A program made the position numbers and the translations under genes. Positions 46,657-58,275 of a DNA stretch of 64,000 nucleotides are shown in pieces. This stretch comes from Psococerastis gibbosa. Its lineage: Eukaryota; Arthropoda; Insecta; Psocodea; Psocidae. Every line of letters starts with the position of its first letter. Position 1 is the stretch's first letter. The DNA lies in contig OZ020489.1 in the NCBI GenBank assembly GCA_963971405.1, positions 45,214,510 to 45,278,509 on the forward strand, in the 5' to 3' direction. The notes beneath the pieces were generated by a model, which had not been told where the DNA came from, ran no database searches, and worked only from the letters and a program-made list of their open reading frames with translations.

Positions 46657-49600
46657 TCATGATCCATTGCTGCGCTTTTCGAAGTGAAATCGGACGGGAT
46701 GTGATGGTTTGTAGGTGGACTGAACCTCGTAGTTGATGATGCCATCGTAGGAGACGTGATATGACCGGAAAATCTGCAAGAAATCCAAGCAAAACCGTTA
46801 GCCTATGATAGTATATACGGTACTGTAGGTAGTCATGAAGCGTTGAGATGAAAAAATAAATAGAAAGAAACAATTTAAAAAATAATTATGTTAACGAACA
46901 AACACGATGATTTCACCTTGCGATGATCCCCTGGATGATCCCATCCATAAAATAACCATTTTTTTTTTTTTACAAATTTGTCAGCATTGTTTATGGAATA
47001 ATCTGTTTAGACGGTTCTTTCAAAATTTTGCATTTTGTTGTGAAAATCATTCTCCTTCCATAGTTAGCCTTTAAGAGTGTACAGCCCGTAGGAAATTGGC
47101 AGCCCGAAATTTAATACTTCTTATTTTTTATTTAATTAACTATGCATGTTATTAAAGATTTGGCTCATCAATAAGTTGTAGAAGACTACTTCATGCACCA
47201 TATAATAAGGTATTTTTAGTTTTCGAAATTGTGGTTTTTTTATAAGATCGATAATACGTGGAAAGTTATGTTTATAAAATATTTGCATGTTTCCGAAAAA
47301 ACTACAATTTTCGAAAATTAAAAATATCTTATTTTATGATGCATGAAGTAGTCATCTACAACTTTGATGAGCCTAATCTTTAATAACATGCTTAGTTAAT
47401 GAAGTAAAAAAGAATAAGACGTATTAAATTTCGGGCTGCCAATTTCCTACACTCTTAAGTACCATAAATAAATAAATGTACATTTTAGGGAGATTCATCT
47501 ACCTATTGAGATGGCGACCAATGTTCGACTTTCGGAAAATTTCTTCACAACTTTTCATTTCATGACCCCCGGCCTGAGCATAAAACCACCCTCCGTTCAA
47601 AATGTTATATATATATATATATGTATATCGATTTTAGGAAACACTCTAACTTCCGTAAATATTATCCGATTAGGATGAAACTTGGCATAAAAATTGATCA
47701 TACAAATGCCTTGATCGAGTTCGTTAACCAGCTAGATCCGCTATTTAGTTATAAGATGGCGGCCGATTGAAAACTTATATAATTCTTATCTCAGTCAATA
47801 TTGGTCGCAGAGGAATGAATTAAAATCTGACTGAAAGATCGTATTATTATCTACGATAATGGTAATCTACACTTTTTACGACAAATTAACGATTTCAAGA
47901 GGATGTCCAGTCAAAGTAAAAATAATTTAATAAGTAAAAGTTCATAGTCGTCATAGTTTGGAAGACAAGAGTGTTTTGTGTGATGTTGATGTTGTGATCG
48001 GGAAAATAATGAAGCTTTATTTTATTTTCTATTACACATAGCGTCAGGGGCGTAAAGTTGGGCGGGGGGGGGGGGGGCACGGTCCAACTTGCCCCCCCCC
48101 CCAGCTTTGAGCATTGTAAGACGTGGTTCTTATTACTTCATAGTCCCATTTGCAGCAATATGAATATAAGCATTCTTTTTTTAGCTTTGTAAAATCTACA
48201 GCTATACTTTACAACTATTAAAAAATGCGTAAAACTCTACAATTTTTCTATTATATTATCAATTTTTTCTTCAATCCTGCCTGATGACGTCATATAAGGT
48301 CTACTTAGTTTTGCCCCCGCCATCATTCTAAAACTTTACGCCTCTGGGTAGCGTAGAGGAAAAGCAGGGTCTGCGGAATCTCCCTACGCCGAAAGGGATT
48401 TTTAAAAAATTCAATAAATATCCTGATTTTGACGTTGCATATTGAGAATTTTTCAGGAGTAACGAGTAATAATAACCCATTATATTGTATATTGCAGGTT
48501 AGGTGTCATATTGCGTGCCATTTTTGGTACCGCAGCCTATTATACGATTCACCCATGATAACTTGAGGTAATTCATCAGAAAATATTCATCATTTCCACC
48601 AAATTATCGGAACGATCCTGTTAATTTCAATGCTGTAATCAAGTTTTGTAGTCTTCTTTGAAAGGTTTTCCGTGTACGCTAGCCTGTTAGGTGTAAGATG
48701 CGCTAAATGCTTATTTTGGTGCCTATTGTGTAAACAACGTCTCTTTATAAAATATGCGAGCTTTTTCCGTAAACGTTTAAGCTCTTAGGTGTGTTGAAAT
48801 ACGAACTTGATGATGTGCTTACCTTTGACAGGAGAATTTTGAGCTCTATTTCTGCAAACCTCCGTCCAAGGCAGGTCCTCCGGCCGTAGCCGAAAGGCAG
48901 GGAGGCAAACCTGTGTATTTTACTGGACAGCGGACACCCCGCAGCGGACTTGAGCCACCGTTCAGGTACAAACCTGTCCGGTTGAGGGAAATACTCGGGC
49001 ATGTTGCCCACCACGTAGTGGGGGAAGATTATGTGTGTCTGCAAACAAAACATTCATGGTTAAGCTTTGTTCAAGTCAGCAGTTTGTCAGGTTTCCATGC
49101 AAATGATGCCGCTTTCGTAATTTGCCACCTCTGCAAGACTATTACCGGTACTTCTTTCTTCTGAGGTCACAATCTCCACTATTGCTTGCATACCATCCTC
49201 CAGCTCTCTCGGTCCTGCGCCTTCCTCTTTAGCTCTTGGTTCGTTCGAGTTCCTGCGCCCTCCTTATTCAGTTGATCTATGAATTCCTTCTTCGACCACC
49301 CTCTTCTAATGGTTCCTTCCACTGTGCCTTCAATGATGGTGTGAACTAGATTTTCGTGTCTTAATAAATGTCCTACCCATTTCGCTCTTTTACATTTTAT
49401 ATGAGGTAGCAGCTGTCTGCAATAGCCTCTCGCACTCTTTGATTTGTCACGTGGCCCCTCCTACTGATCGATAGTATCCTACTGTAACACCACAATACTT
49501 ACATAGCTATAATACCGGCTATGCAACTCCGATGAACGTATGGCGAGAAAAGGAAGTAAACGCCACTTAACTAAATAGGACACCATCGATAATTTAGGCT

Positions 49601-52600
49601 AGCTGTTGGTTCTAGGCCTGCATGGGAGCCACTTATGCCAAATTCTGTTGTTAACTGTAATAAACTGATGTTTTCTCTCTGAACTTACTCCTTTGGGGAC
49701 CATGTAGCCTCCTATTTCCGCATCAGACTGTAGACTTCTCCCATTGCCTATGATAACCGGTTTTATCCTGCAAAAAACGCAATAGGCAATCATTGTTCCT
49801 TGTGAGAGTTTCCTTGGTGACTTCGTGGAACTTGGAGAACATCATGAGTAGAGGAAGAAGAACGCAATGATCCACAGTAAAATACTTTAATAGTGACCGG
49901 TTTCAGATAAAATCCATCATCAGACAAACAACACATGAAAAAACGCCAGCTTATATACTACGGAATGGGAGTGGGAGGTGGAGGCGGGGGTTGAGTACAT
50001 AAATCGAGTAGTGGGGATACAGTTTGAAACATTATATCGTTCGTGAGAACCTCGTTATTCCTAATAGCCTTTATAATCTCTAAGCTTTCTAACCAGTCTA
50101 ATAGTCTACCTTTATTACAACAATGCAGAATTTTAAAGTCTTCAAAATTACATGAGTGCGAGTTACTTGAGAGGTGGTCCGCAAAAGCTGAGGCACAGTC
50201 ATTTTTACCGATCGCATTTTTATGCTCACGTAAGCGAAACTTAAAATTGCGTTTTTTCATGTGTTGTTAGTCTGATGATGGATTTTATCCGAAACCGGTC
50301 ACTATTAAAGTATTTTACTGTGGATCATTGCGTTCTTCTTCCTCTACGCAATCATTGTTACATTTAACAGGAATGAGATGGATACCCTTTCTTAACTACT
50401 TACTACTTCAATAAAATTTGGTCTCAGTGACGGTAATATTATAATGTTCTTCAAATGTAAAGTTACATAATTATATCTTAACTACTTTATGACAACTCTT
50501 TTTTGAAATTTGGTATTGTGCAAATGAAAAAACGAATTGCTATAATTTCTGCGGTTTGCGCAATAATTTTACTGTAAAACGTATTTTATTGTGCCTGTAT
50601 TGTTCTTGGGACGCATCGAAATCAAAACAGAATTGGGACGTTAATCTCAGCAACTCGTATATAAAGAAGTATAGCTGCAAGCCCTATAATTGTAATAATT
50701 TGATGAGGTTGCCTAATGTCTGCAGCCCACCTTAAACTTTCTTTGATGCAAGCCGAGAGGTAAGTAGCTTTGGACAGGATTTCGTTGGTGAGAGGTTGCT
50801 CGGGGTCCGGTAGTATTGTGTTGAGTTGTTCGAACACAAGTTGCTGCTTCTCGGGGTTTTTCGCCAGGTGGTAAATTATAGTTGTTGCTGCTACCGATGT
50901 CTGTAAAAATACCACATACCACAAATACCACCTATCCGACAGCAGCTTCAAGCTTGAAGCCTGCTGTCGGATACCAACAAAAGGCAAGTGTCTGCTGGAG
51001 AGCAAATTCCGCACTTCCGCAAAATAAAACAACAAATAAAAAGGTATAGCCTCAATGGACCTAAATTATTAACAAAGTTATACCTTGCTTATCGAGTGAG
51101 CTGCAAACGCGAGAACTTCAATATAATATTGTGATATCTTAGGCCACAGCATCTCTTTATATTAGTATAGTATGATGTTAACAAAAACAACTAAATAGAG
51201 CCATCGAACAGTAAAACTAGCATAAAAAGTCAAACATTGGTCGCCGTCTCAATATAGAACATAAATCTCCCGTGACACGAGACCCTAATGAGGGTATACT
51301 CGTACTTCTACTAGGGTAGCCTACGTCTAGACACATAAGCCTAGGCACTATATTCGACCAAGGTTGCAGGAAGACGGCAAATATCGTTACTTTTCAATCC
51401 AATTTCAATTTCAAGACCAAATTGTGTTGGTTGTAGCCTATTAGCTGGGCCTTCGAGACTTACTGTGTCAATGCCTACTAGCAGTAAATCCAACGCCAGA
51501 ACTGTTGCAACTTTGGGATTTCTTGTCTTGGTGAGAATTTCGTGTAAAACTCCTTCCAAACGATTGTCTGACTGACCCTCCATTTTCTTCATAGCTTCCT
51601 CGATGTACTTCAAGCATGTTCTGAAAAAATTTCGACAACTTAACAGATTTACACGTTTTGAGGTTCCGGGAACCAAAAAGAGTGGTTTTTATTAAATGTG
51701 TCTGTCTGTTGGTCTATGAGGCACCCTAAGGGCAGACTCCTTCACCTCAGGGAGTAGGGAAGTCGACTGACAGGGTGATGGAGCTCCTGATTATAGTGGA
51801 TTCCAAACAGGCTCTGTTTTGGTGGATTCAACTTGGTATGGCCATTGGCAGGTATGAGGTACTGCGCATAGTTAACTTAGCATATTCTAGCATTTTGCAA
51901 ATACTGCAGAACTGAGTTTATGCAAGTTAATTTTTGGCTTTTCCAGGCCAGCCGGTTCCTAAAACAGGTCGCAACAGAAGTTTCTTTTCCAGAACAATTT
52001 GTTGTTACATGTAGATTGAAACAATTTGCTTCGCATTATCTACAGTCTCATATATTATTTTGTATCCTCTAATAGTACCGGTCCCGTCATATTTTGTGTG
52101 ACTTACAGTCGGAACATGTCAAAGGCGTTTATGTATGTGTTGAAGGCGGGCGTCCTCACAAGCTTCCAGACAGGCAGCCTGAGCTCGACGTTGGCCACGT
52201 TAGCGAAGAACATCTTGACACTCTCGATCATCTGCTGGGCCTCCTGCCCGGTTCCATCCAGGCAGCCCAGTCGCGTGTCCAGGGCAACCTTTCCAATACC
52301 TAGCCAACAAACAATACAACCATAACACATCTGCAAAAAATTAGATTATGCAATGGCGCCAGAACCTGAAAAATTTGACACTGTTGCCTGATGCCTTCTA
52401 AATATAACATTGAAAAGATGTAACTGATCCACAATAAAATTTATTTAAAGACAAGTAACCGGTTACAGTAATAGATACCATCATCATCATCGAGTCCCGG
52501 TTATATTTAACAAAATTGGTGTGTCCTTTCAATAATTTTACATTATTAGAAGTATGTTCAAGTTCTAAGAAGTCACTTTGGAGATTGCCTGATGCCTCAT

Positions 52601-53624
52601 CATGTATACTAGAATCTCTACACCGCATGTTTTTCAAGGACTTTTGGCGTAGGCTACAAAGAAAATTCATTGAATATTTATTTAGATAAGCTATTTTGCT
52701 TACATTCGAGAGCCCAGCGGTAGAGTTCCTCTATGAAGTCTTCCGGGTGGTCCCCTCCTAGTCTGCGGTTCTCTATCCGGTGCAAAAACTCAGTGGTGAT
52801 GCCATCCAGGGGGCCTACGTATTTCTTGGCAGTGGAGGGCTGCATCATAGTCTGTTGTACCTGGCTTCGGAAACGGTCCCATTTTTCCCCGTGCCTGGAA
52901 CATATAAAAGGAGGACTCTTCCAGAACCGTAACTTTCGTTACTACTGTTCCCTAGGCCTATAAAGCTACTATAGCTGCAGCTTCCATAGTTATCTCTCTA
53001 TTGTAAATTCGGTTGGAATGCTGATCGGGGAGCCTACGTTACGAATGGGCTGCATCTGCATCATTGTCTCTCATGTCTCACAGCACTGAAAAATAACACA
53101 CGGGACTGCTGAAGAATCGTGTATACTTTTCCAATACTAATTTATGTATTTTTATATGCCAAGCTACGAGCTCGTATTTAGCATTTAACTTACCACTATG
53201 TAACTTTAGCAACTTTATTCAATATTTAAAGGGAGAAACCAAACTTAATTTAAGACTTCAACAGCAAAACTTGCATTTCCTTAAACTACAGTACCTGCGG
53301 GCTCAGGGCTGCGTGTTTTTATAAAATCATCAACAATATCACTAATAATATAAAATAAATGACAATGGAATACTCACACTCCGACAACCCCCAGGTCGTC
53401 ACCAAAGAAGTTCTTGTGCATGACCGTCTTGTAGTACTTGACAGTGGGCATACTAGGCCTGTGCGGCAACACTTCCTCCCGTTTGAACACACGCTCAATC
53501 TCCTGGGGGTTGAACACGAACACGAGGTCGGGGTGGCCGATCAACCCTCGCAGACTCACGATGTCCCCGTACTGCTGGTGCAAAGACGCTGTGATTTGGT
53601 CCAGCTTGTTGAGCTGGTAATGAC
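46657..53624 (-). CDS. Cytochrome P450, mitochondrial clan (CYP12/49/301-like), N-terminal exon missing
   Basis: Eight minus-strand exons: 53624-53378, 52894-52704, 52299-52107, 51620-51464, 50900-50731, 49767-49689, 49038-48823, 46773-46657 (TGA). All are GT/AG and in frame, giving about 456 residues. Landmarks: EKWDRFRSQVQQ (helix C), VGIDTTS (helix I oxygen-activation motif, split exactly by an intron), KESLR (ExxR, helix K), PERW, and FGYGRRTCLGRR (haem-binding, Cys ligand). The K-helix-to-meander sequence and FGYGRRxCLGRR type are those of arthropod mitochondrial P450s, which take electrons from adrenodoxin. The first coding exon, with the targeting peptide and PGP region, was not found; exon 53624 begins in phase 1. 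The substrate is unknown. Introns hold many transposons. Confidence 0.9.
47095..47450. mobile_element. Foldback MITE, copy 2
   Basis: It starts GGAAATTGGCAGCCCGAAAT and ends with its complement (ATTTCGGGCTGCCAATTTCC). The arms of about 150 bases match 1775-2130. It lies in the last intron of the P450 gene. The flanks AAGAGTGTA and CACTCTTAA extend the inverted symmetry. Confidence 0.85.
47480..48420 (+). repeat. Dispersed repeat (GATGGCGACCAATGTTCG family), copy 1
   Basis: It contains GGGAGATTCATCTACCTATT, GACCCCCGGCCTGAGC, an (AT)n run and ACTTCCGTAAATATTATCCG. It is matched end to end by 56615-57260 (same strand) and by 57750-58275 (opposite strand). A hAT-like insert occupies 48045-48346. 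The repeat body has no coding frame. Confidence 0.85.
48045..48346. mobile_element. hAT-like MITE inside the dispersed repeat
   Basis: Its ends CAGGGGCGTAAAGTT and AACTTTACGCCTCTG are inverted and follow the CAGnGGCG pattern of hAT elements. The two other copies of the host repeat (57184-57205 and, inverted, 55013-55040) read straight across this site without the insert. A clean 8-bp duplication is not seen, but TAGCGT occurs on both sides. Confidence 0.7.
49150..49465 (-). pseudogene. LINE C-terminal fragment in a P450 intron
   Basis: The minus strand reads KRAKWVGHLLRHENLVHTII, then EGTIRRGWSKKEFIDQL. This is the tail typical of many insect LINE ORF2 proteins (RxKWxGHLxRH). No other part is present. 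Confidence 0.75.
49848..50347 (-). mobile_element. Penelope-like element fragment with inverted terminal arms and ribozyme-like motifs
   Basis: Arms 49848-49946 and 50249-50347 (99 bases each) are inverted copies. The interior minus strand (50260-49958) encodes the C-terminal GIY-YIG nuclease part of a Penelope-like protein (SAFADHLSSNSHSCNFEDFK, LLDWLESLEIIKAIRNN, TNDIMFQTVSPLLDL). Each arm holds CTGATGA, a short stem-loop, then GAAACCGGTC, the conserved pieces of a hammerhead ribozyme (minus 49927-49891; plus 50267-50304). Penelope-like elements are known to carry hammerheads in their terminal repeats. The reverse transcriptase is absent. Confidence 0.8.
52400..52560 (-). repeat. Diverged Penelope-type terminal repeat
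   Basis: On the minus strand GATGATGATGGTATCTATTA, then ACTGTAACCGGTTAC and ATTTTATTGTGGATCAG run parallel to the arm of the 49848-50347 element (GATGATGGATTTTATCC, GAAACCGGTCAC, ATTTTACTGTGGATCA). The ribozyme core is damaged (GAAAC has become GTAAC). It lies in an intron of the P450 gene. Confidence 0.55.
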
Positions 53625-53660
53625 CTGTAACCAGGAATAGTTATAGGATTCAATTATTTT

Positions 53661-53788
53661 TCCTGTGCGGCCGGGGGGTTGATAACGAACACGAGGTCAG
53701 CCCTCCCAGTTCCAACATGTTCCCAAACTGTTGGGGTAGGGAGGCTGTGATCTGGTTCAACTTGTTGAGTTGCTAGTGGTCTGAATAG
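53661..53788 (-). pseudogene. Decayed copy of P450 exon 53378-53624
   Basis: Plus-strand CTGTGCGGCCGGGGGGTTGA, AACGAACACGAGGTC, GAGGCTGTGATCTGGTTCAA and CTTGTTGAGTTG match CTGTGCGGC, TGGGGGTTGA, ACGAACACGAGGTC, GACGCTGTGATTTGGTCCAG and CTTGTTGAGCTG of the live exon. A deletion of about 45 bases lies near one end and the acceptor is lost. It begins less than 40 bases from the live exon. Confidence 0.85.
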
Positions 53789-54850
53789 GAATATTATTTA
53801 TTAATAAAATAATTATAGCCTTTTCAGCAGTCTTATGAAGCCTCGGATGGTTTATCGAAGCCTTCCATTGGAACTTGCCTAAGTTTCAGGTCAAGAGGTA
53901 CGTACATCCATCGGCGTTGTACATTAGTCCATATAAAGTACAATGGATAACCCGCCTGCCAATCGGGCAGTACATTTTGGTATTCCTATATTATCTTGTG
54001 GGTGGTTTCAGCTTTATTTATGTCCCATAAACTAATATACAGAAATGACGCCCGTGAATGATGTTGTTAAAATTGATGAGTATTACTAGCCATAGAGAGA
54101 AGAATGGAGAACAAGCGGCTGCAATGGTTCGACCACGTCCAAAGGATGGGTGAGAGCAGGACCACCCGAAGGCTGGCGGATGCAAGGCCATAAGGAAGAA
54201 GGCCCACCGGCAGACCGAGGGCAACTTTCTAGGATAGGATTGAACATACTAGGACATACTTTGAACAACTCACCGGAGCAAGAGGGATAACAATGGCCGA
54301 GCTCAAGGCGTGAGCGTCCGACTGGGGCGAGTTCAGATAATGGGTTCGGGCGATCCCCCGCTGCGCACGCGGCACTAAGAGGGAAGAGGACGATGGAGAG
54401 GATTACTAGCCTGTTGTGGTATGCATTGGAATGTATTTAGCGGGTAAAGTAATATTTTAGTTAGGAGTGCTCAGCCCCCCCCCCCCTCTATTGAAAGCTT
54501 ACACTGATTGATCACCTACTACAATATTACATGCCAGTCGGAGCGACTGCTCACTGCACCACTTATACTGCCAACAACACGGTTGCATAGTCATATCTCT
54601 GAAGGGTCAGGTTCAGGGTCATTGACCCTTGTGAAGTAGAATCACAGGGCAAGCGCATTTCAATCAAGGTCGGTCCTTACCATCATTTGGCCAAGCTCTC
54701 TGTTGTCTCGTCATGTTCACCCTCTGATACGTCATCCTCTTAAATATGATTCATACGGATGTGAAAGTAGGTTCTATACAACTCTAGCAGAGGGGGTAGC
54801 AATATAAAAACTGTTAGTCGTTAGTTGTAGCCTATAGATATTTGTTTTGT
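53789..54850. other. Gene-free region upstream of the P450 exons
   Basis: This is where the missing 5' P450 exon could lie, but no minus-strand frame with a start, PGP motif and phase-1 donor was found. The plus strand at 54085-54330 has a LINE tail with stops (KRLQWFDHVQRMGESRTTRR). A C run lies at about 54476. Confidence 0.5.
54085..54330 (+). pseudogene. LINE C-terminal remnant
   Basis: KRLQWFDHVQRMGESRTTRR followed by GRRPTGRPRATF is the signature tail of many insect LINE ORF2 proteins. At least two in-frame stops interrupt it. Confidence 0.8.
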
Positions 54851-57800
54851 GCGTCTTGTTCTGAGTAAACAATTGTACCATAGCCTATTCATTCTTGTTT
54901 TTGTTTTTGTTTTTACGGCTACTATAAATCAAGCAAGTTCAATGGCCATGCCGGTTTCGAAAAAAAAAATCCCTTTCGGCTCAGGCCGATTAGGTGTAGG
55001 GAGATACTGCTTTTCCTCTACGCTACCTACGCTATGTATGTAATAAAATAAAAAAAATTGCTTGTCTGTAATTCGGTTGTAAAGTCGGCTTACGGACGTG
55101 ACAACGCCTAAATTAACTGAAACTTAATTAACTAATTTACTTAAATCATATATGGCTGGAATGAGAAGGAAATGTGGAAAAGCCCTTAAAAGCCCTCAAG
55201 ATTTTTTTTTTTTTATATCCCTAGATAATAACGCGGCCGAAAGAGGCCTATTTTTGTTGAAAATCGTGCGCACCCCCAGACATTTTTTTTTTTTTTTTTT
55301 TTTTAAATCACGGGGCCTTTCAGCCTGAATGGCGTCGACCTTTAATAGGTCTTTTGCCACCGTGGTTATCTCAGTCTTCCCATTTTGATACACCCACCAG
55401 TCCAATAAATTTTCTGATGGTGCCTATGGGGTCGTTTCTGATGGTTAACGCTTCTTCTCCTGGGAAGCCCAGGGTCTGAAGGCGTTTTCGTGCCAGCGCC
55501 TCACATTCAAGAAGGACGTGCTCTGCTGTTTCATCCTCCATCACGCACCATCGGCACAGTCGGTTTTCTTGTATAATTCCGATCTTGTGGAGATGGGCTC
55601 GAAGTTGGCAATGTCCTGTCAGCAAACCAATGACTTTCCTCATCATCTGTCTCTTTAACGATAACAGGTTTAAGGTAGTCTTCCTGCTAGGTTTTATTCC
55701 CAACTTCTGTAAGTTGCGATGTTCTGGCATGGTTCTCCATTCTTCCAGTTTTTGTTTCTGTACCCATGTACCAACTTCCGTGCGGATGCTTCCGTAGGCT
55801 ATACCGCATGCTGGTTCTGGTCCTGTCAGGGGTGTCTCTGAGCCCTTTCGGGCTAGTTCGTCTGCTTTTTCATTCCCTGCATGGCCTGAATGACCCGGCA
55901 CCCAAGCGACTGTTACGTTGTTGTGCTTGGCCAGCCTTTGCAGGTTGAGTTTGCATTCTCGTAGGATTTTTGATTTCGTACGAGATGATTCCAGTGCTTT
56001 CAATGCAGCTTGGCTATCTGTGAAAATATAAATGTTGCGGTTGGAATTCCCTGCCGCTATATTTTCAAGGGCGCACTGCGATATGGCACATACCTCAGCC
56101 TGGTAGACTGTGCAGTGTCTTCCTAGGCTTATGCTTGTGGATCTGTCAGAGTTTATCTCGACTATTCCCGCACCTGTGCCATTGGCAGTCTTGGAGCCAT
56201 CTGTGTAAAACACTATGTCTCCCTGTTTAACTTTGGCACCTTCCTCCGACCATTCTGTCCTGGAGGGGACTATGGTCTGACCCCCAGACATTCCTCACCC
56301 CCAAAGCCAAAACCCTTGCTTGATCACCACAAATATAGCATGGCCTTAAAGAGGAAGAATAGACGAAGACATGGGTATAATTTAAATTAAGATAGGCCTT
56401 CCACATTAGCCCAAAAAATTGCTTTAAACCCGCCAATGCAGTTCAAATGGGATTGTTGGGAATGCGTCATGTTTTTACCAATTTTGTGTTCCTTTTCGTG
56501 TTTAAGGGGTGAAGGGGTGAATTTAAAAATATGTATTTATACTACCTTAATTCATACTGCTTCTAATGAGACATTAACAATGAATTTCGGTTGAAAATTG
56601 CAGGCTGTGTAATTTTAGGGAGATTCATCTAACTATTGAGATGGCGACTAATGTTAGGCTTTCGGAAAATGTCTTCACAACTTTTCATTTCATGACCCCC
56701 TGAGCCTAAAACCACCCTCCGTTCAAAGTGTTAAATATATATAGTATGTATATCGATTTTAGGAAACACCCTAACTTCCGTAAATATTATCCGATTTTGA
56801 TGAAACTTGGCACAAAAATTGATCATACAAAATAAATGTCTTGATTGAGTTCGTTAACCAGCTAGATCCACTGTTTAGTTACAAGATGGCGGCCGATTGA
56901 AACTTTGTATAATTCATATCTCATGTAATATTGGTCGCAGAGGAATAAATTAAAATTTGATTGAAAGCCCGTACTATTATCTACGATAATGGTAATAACC
57001 TCTTTTTAAGACAAATCAACCATTTTAAGATGGCATCCAGTCAAAGTGAAAATAATTTGATAAATAAAAGTTCATAGTTGGCATTGTGATTCGAAATTTG
57101 GAACGCAAGAGTGTTCTGTGTGTGCTGATGTTGTGGTTGGGAAAATAATGAAGTATTTTTTAAATATTTTATTACATACAGAACATAGCGTAGGTAGCGT
57201 AGAGGAAAAGCAGGGTCTGCGGAATCTCCCTACTCCTGATCGGCCAGAGTCGAAAGGAATTTTTACTCTATGCATGTATCTTTTGAACATGTTTTCCGCC
57301 GAAACGAGGATGGCTTATACACTCACCTGAGCCTGAACGAAGAGACGATAGTAAAACTGAATAAATGTCTGGAAAGCGTAAGAAAGGTGGAAAAGAACTG
57401 AAGTAGTTTGAAAACTTCAAACTGATATTAACAGCCCCAAAAGCGCGGCCGAAAGAGGCCTATTTTCGATTAAAATCGGCAAATTCGGGTCAAATTTGGG
57501 CGCACCTCCTTACGTTTCACACCCCCAAAGCCAAACCCTTTGCCCTATCACGACAAATATAGCATGGCCTGAAAGAGGAAGAATAGACAAAGAGATGGGT
57601 ATAATTTACATTGAGATAGACCTTCCACATCTGCTTTAAACCCGCGTTACAGACCCGCTTTACAGATGAACATCACCCACCATCATCACGCATGACGTTA
57701 CACTTTTCGTACATGCACCTAGTATTCCAGCCAGCGCTCATCGATTTATTAGACGTTGTCACGTCAATAAAATATACTTCATTATTTTCCCGACCACTAC

Positions 57801-58275
57801 ATGAACACACAAAACACTTGTGTTCCAAACAATGACGGCTATGTACTTTTACTTTTTTTACTTTGACTGGACGCCATCTTTAAATCGTTGATTTGTCGTA
57901 AAAAGTGTTGATTACATTATCGAAGATAATAGTACGGGCTTTCAGTCAAATTTTAATTCATTCCTCTACAACCAATATTAACGGAGATATGAATTATATT
58001 AGGTTTCAATCGGCCACCATCTTGTAAATAGTGGGTTACTAACTCAATCAAGACATTTGTATGATCAATTTTTGTGCCATGTTTCATCAAAATCGGATAA
58101 TATTTACGGAAGTTGGAGGGTTCCCTAAAATCGATATACATACATACATCTCTATATAGAGCATTTTGAACGGAGGGTGGTTTTAGGCTCAGGGGGTCAT
58201 CAAATGAAAAGTTGTGAAGAAATTTTCCTAAAGTCGAACATTGGTCGCTATCTCAATCTGAATCTCCCTAAAAAA
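54850..58275. repeat. Nested repeat cluster
   Basis: Fragments of at least two dispersed families interleave here: the GCGGCCGAAAGAGGCC family (55200-55272 continuing at 56292-56420; 57420-57660; also 29590-30200) and the 47480 family (56615-57260 plus strand; 57750-58275 minus strand; a piece at 54950-55045 minus strand). The opposite orientation of the last pair makes a broad inverted repeat about 500 bases apart. A LINE insertion splits one copy at 55285. Confidence 0.75.
55285..56279 (-). mobile_element. 5'-truncated LINE insertion with intact RNase H end and target-site duplication
   Basis: A 995-bp minus-strand insert is bounded by the direct repeat ACCCCCAGACATT (55272-55284 and 56280-56292). 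A T run at 55285-55304 is its poly(A) tail. It encodes about 300 uninterrupted residues: RNase H (IVFYTDGSKTANGTGAGIV, QAEVCAI, IFTDSQAALKAL, GHAGNEKADELA, with the expected D-E-D-D residues), then a C-terminal cysteine/histidine motif (CRWCVMEDETAEHVLLEC). This is the 3' end of an I/R1-group non-LTR element. The ATG at 56291 derives from the flanking target, so it is not the native start. The open frame indicates recent insertion. Confidence 0.92.

Noticed and set aside
55371-56291. The RNase H ORF as a host gene
   Set aside because: The target-site duplication, T tail and C-terminal cysteine motif show that it is a truncated LINE.
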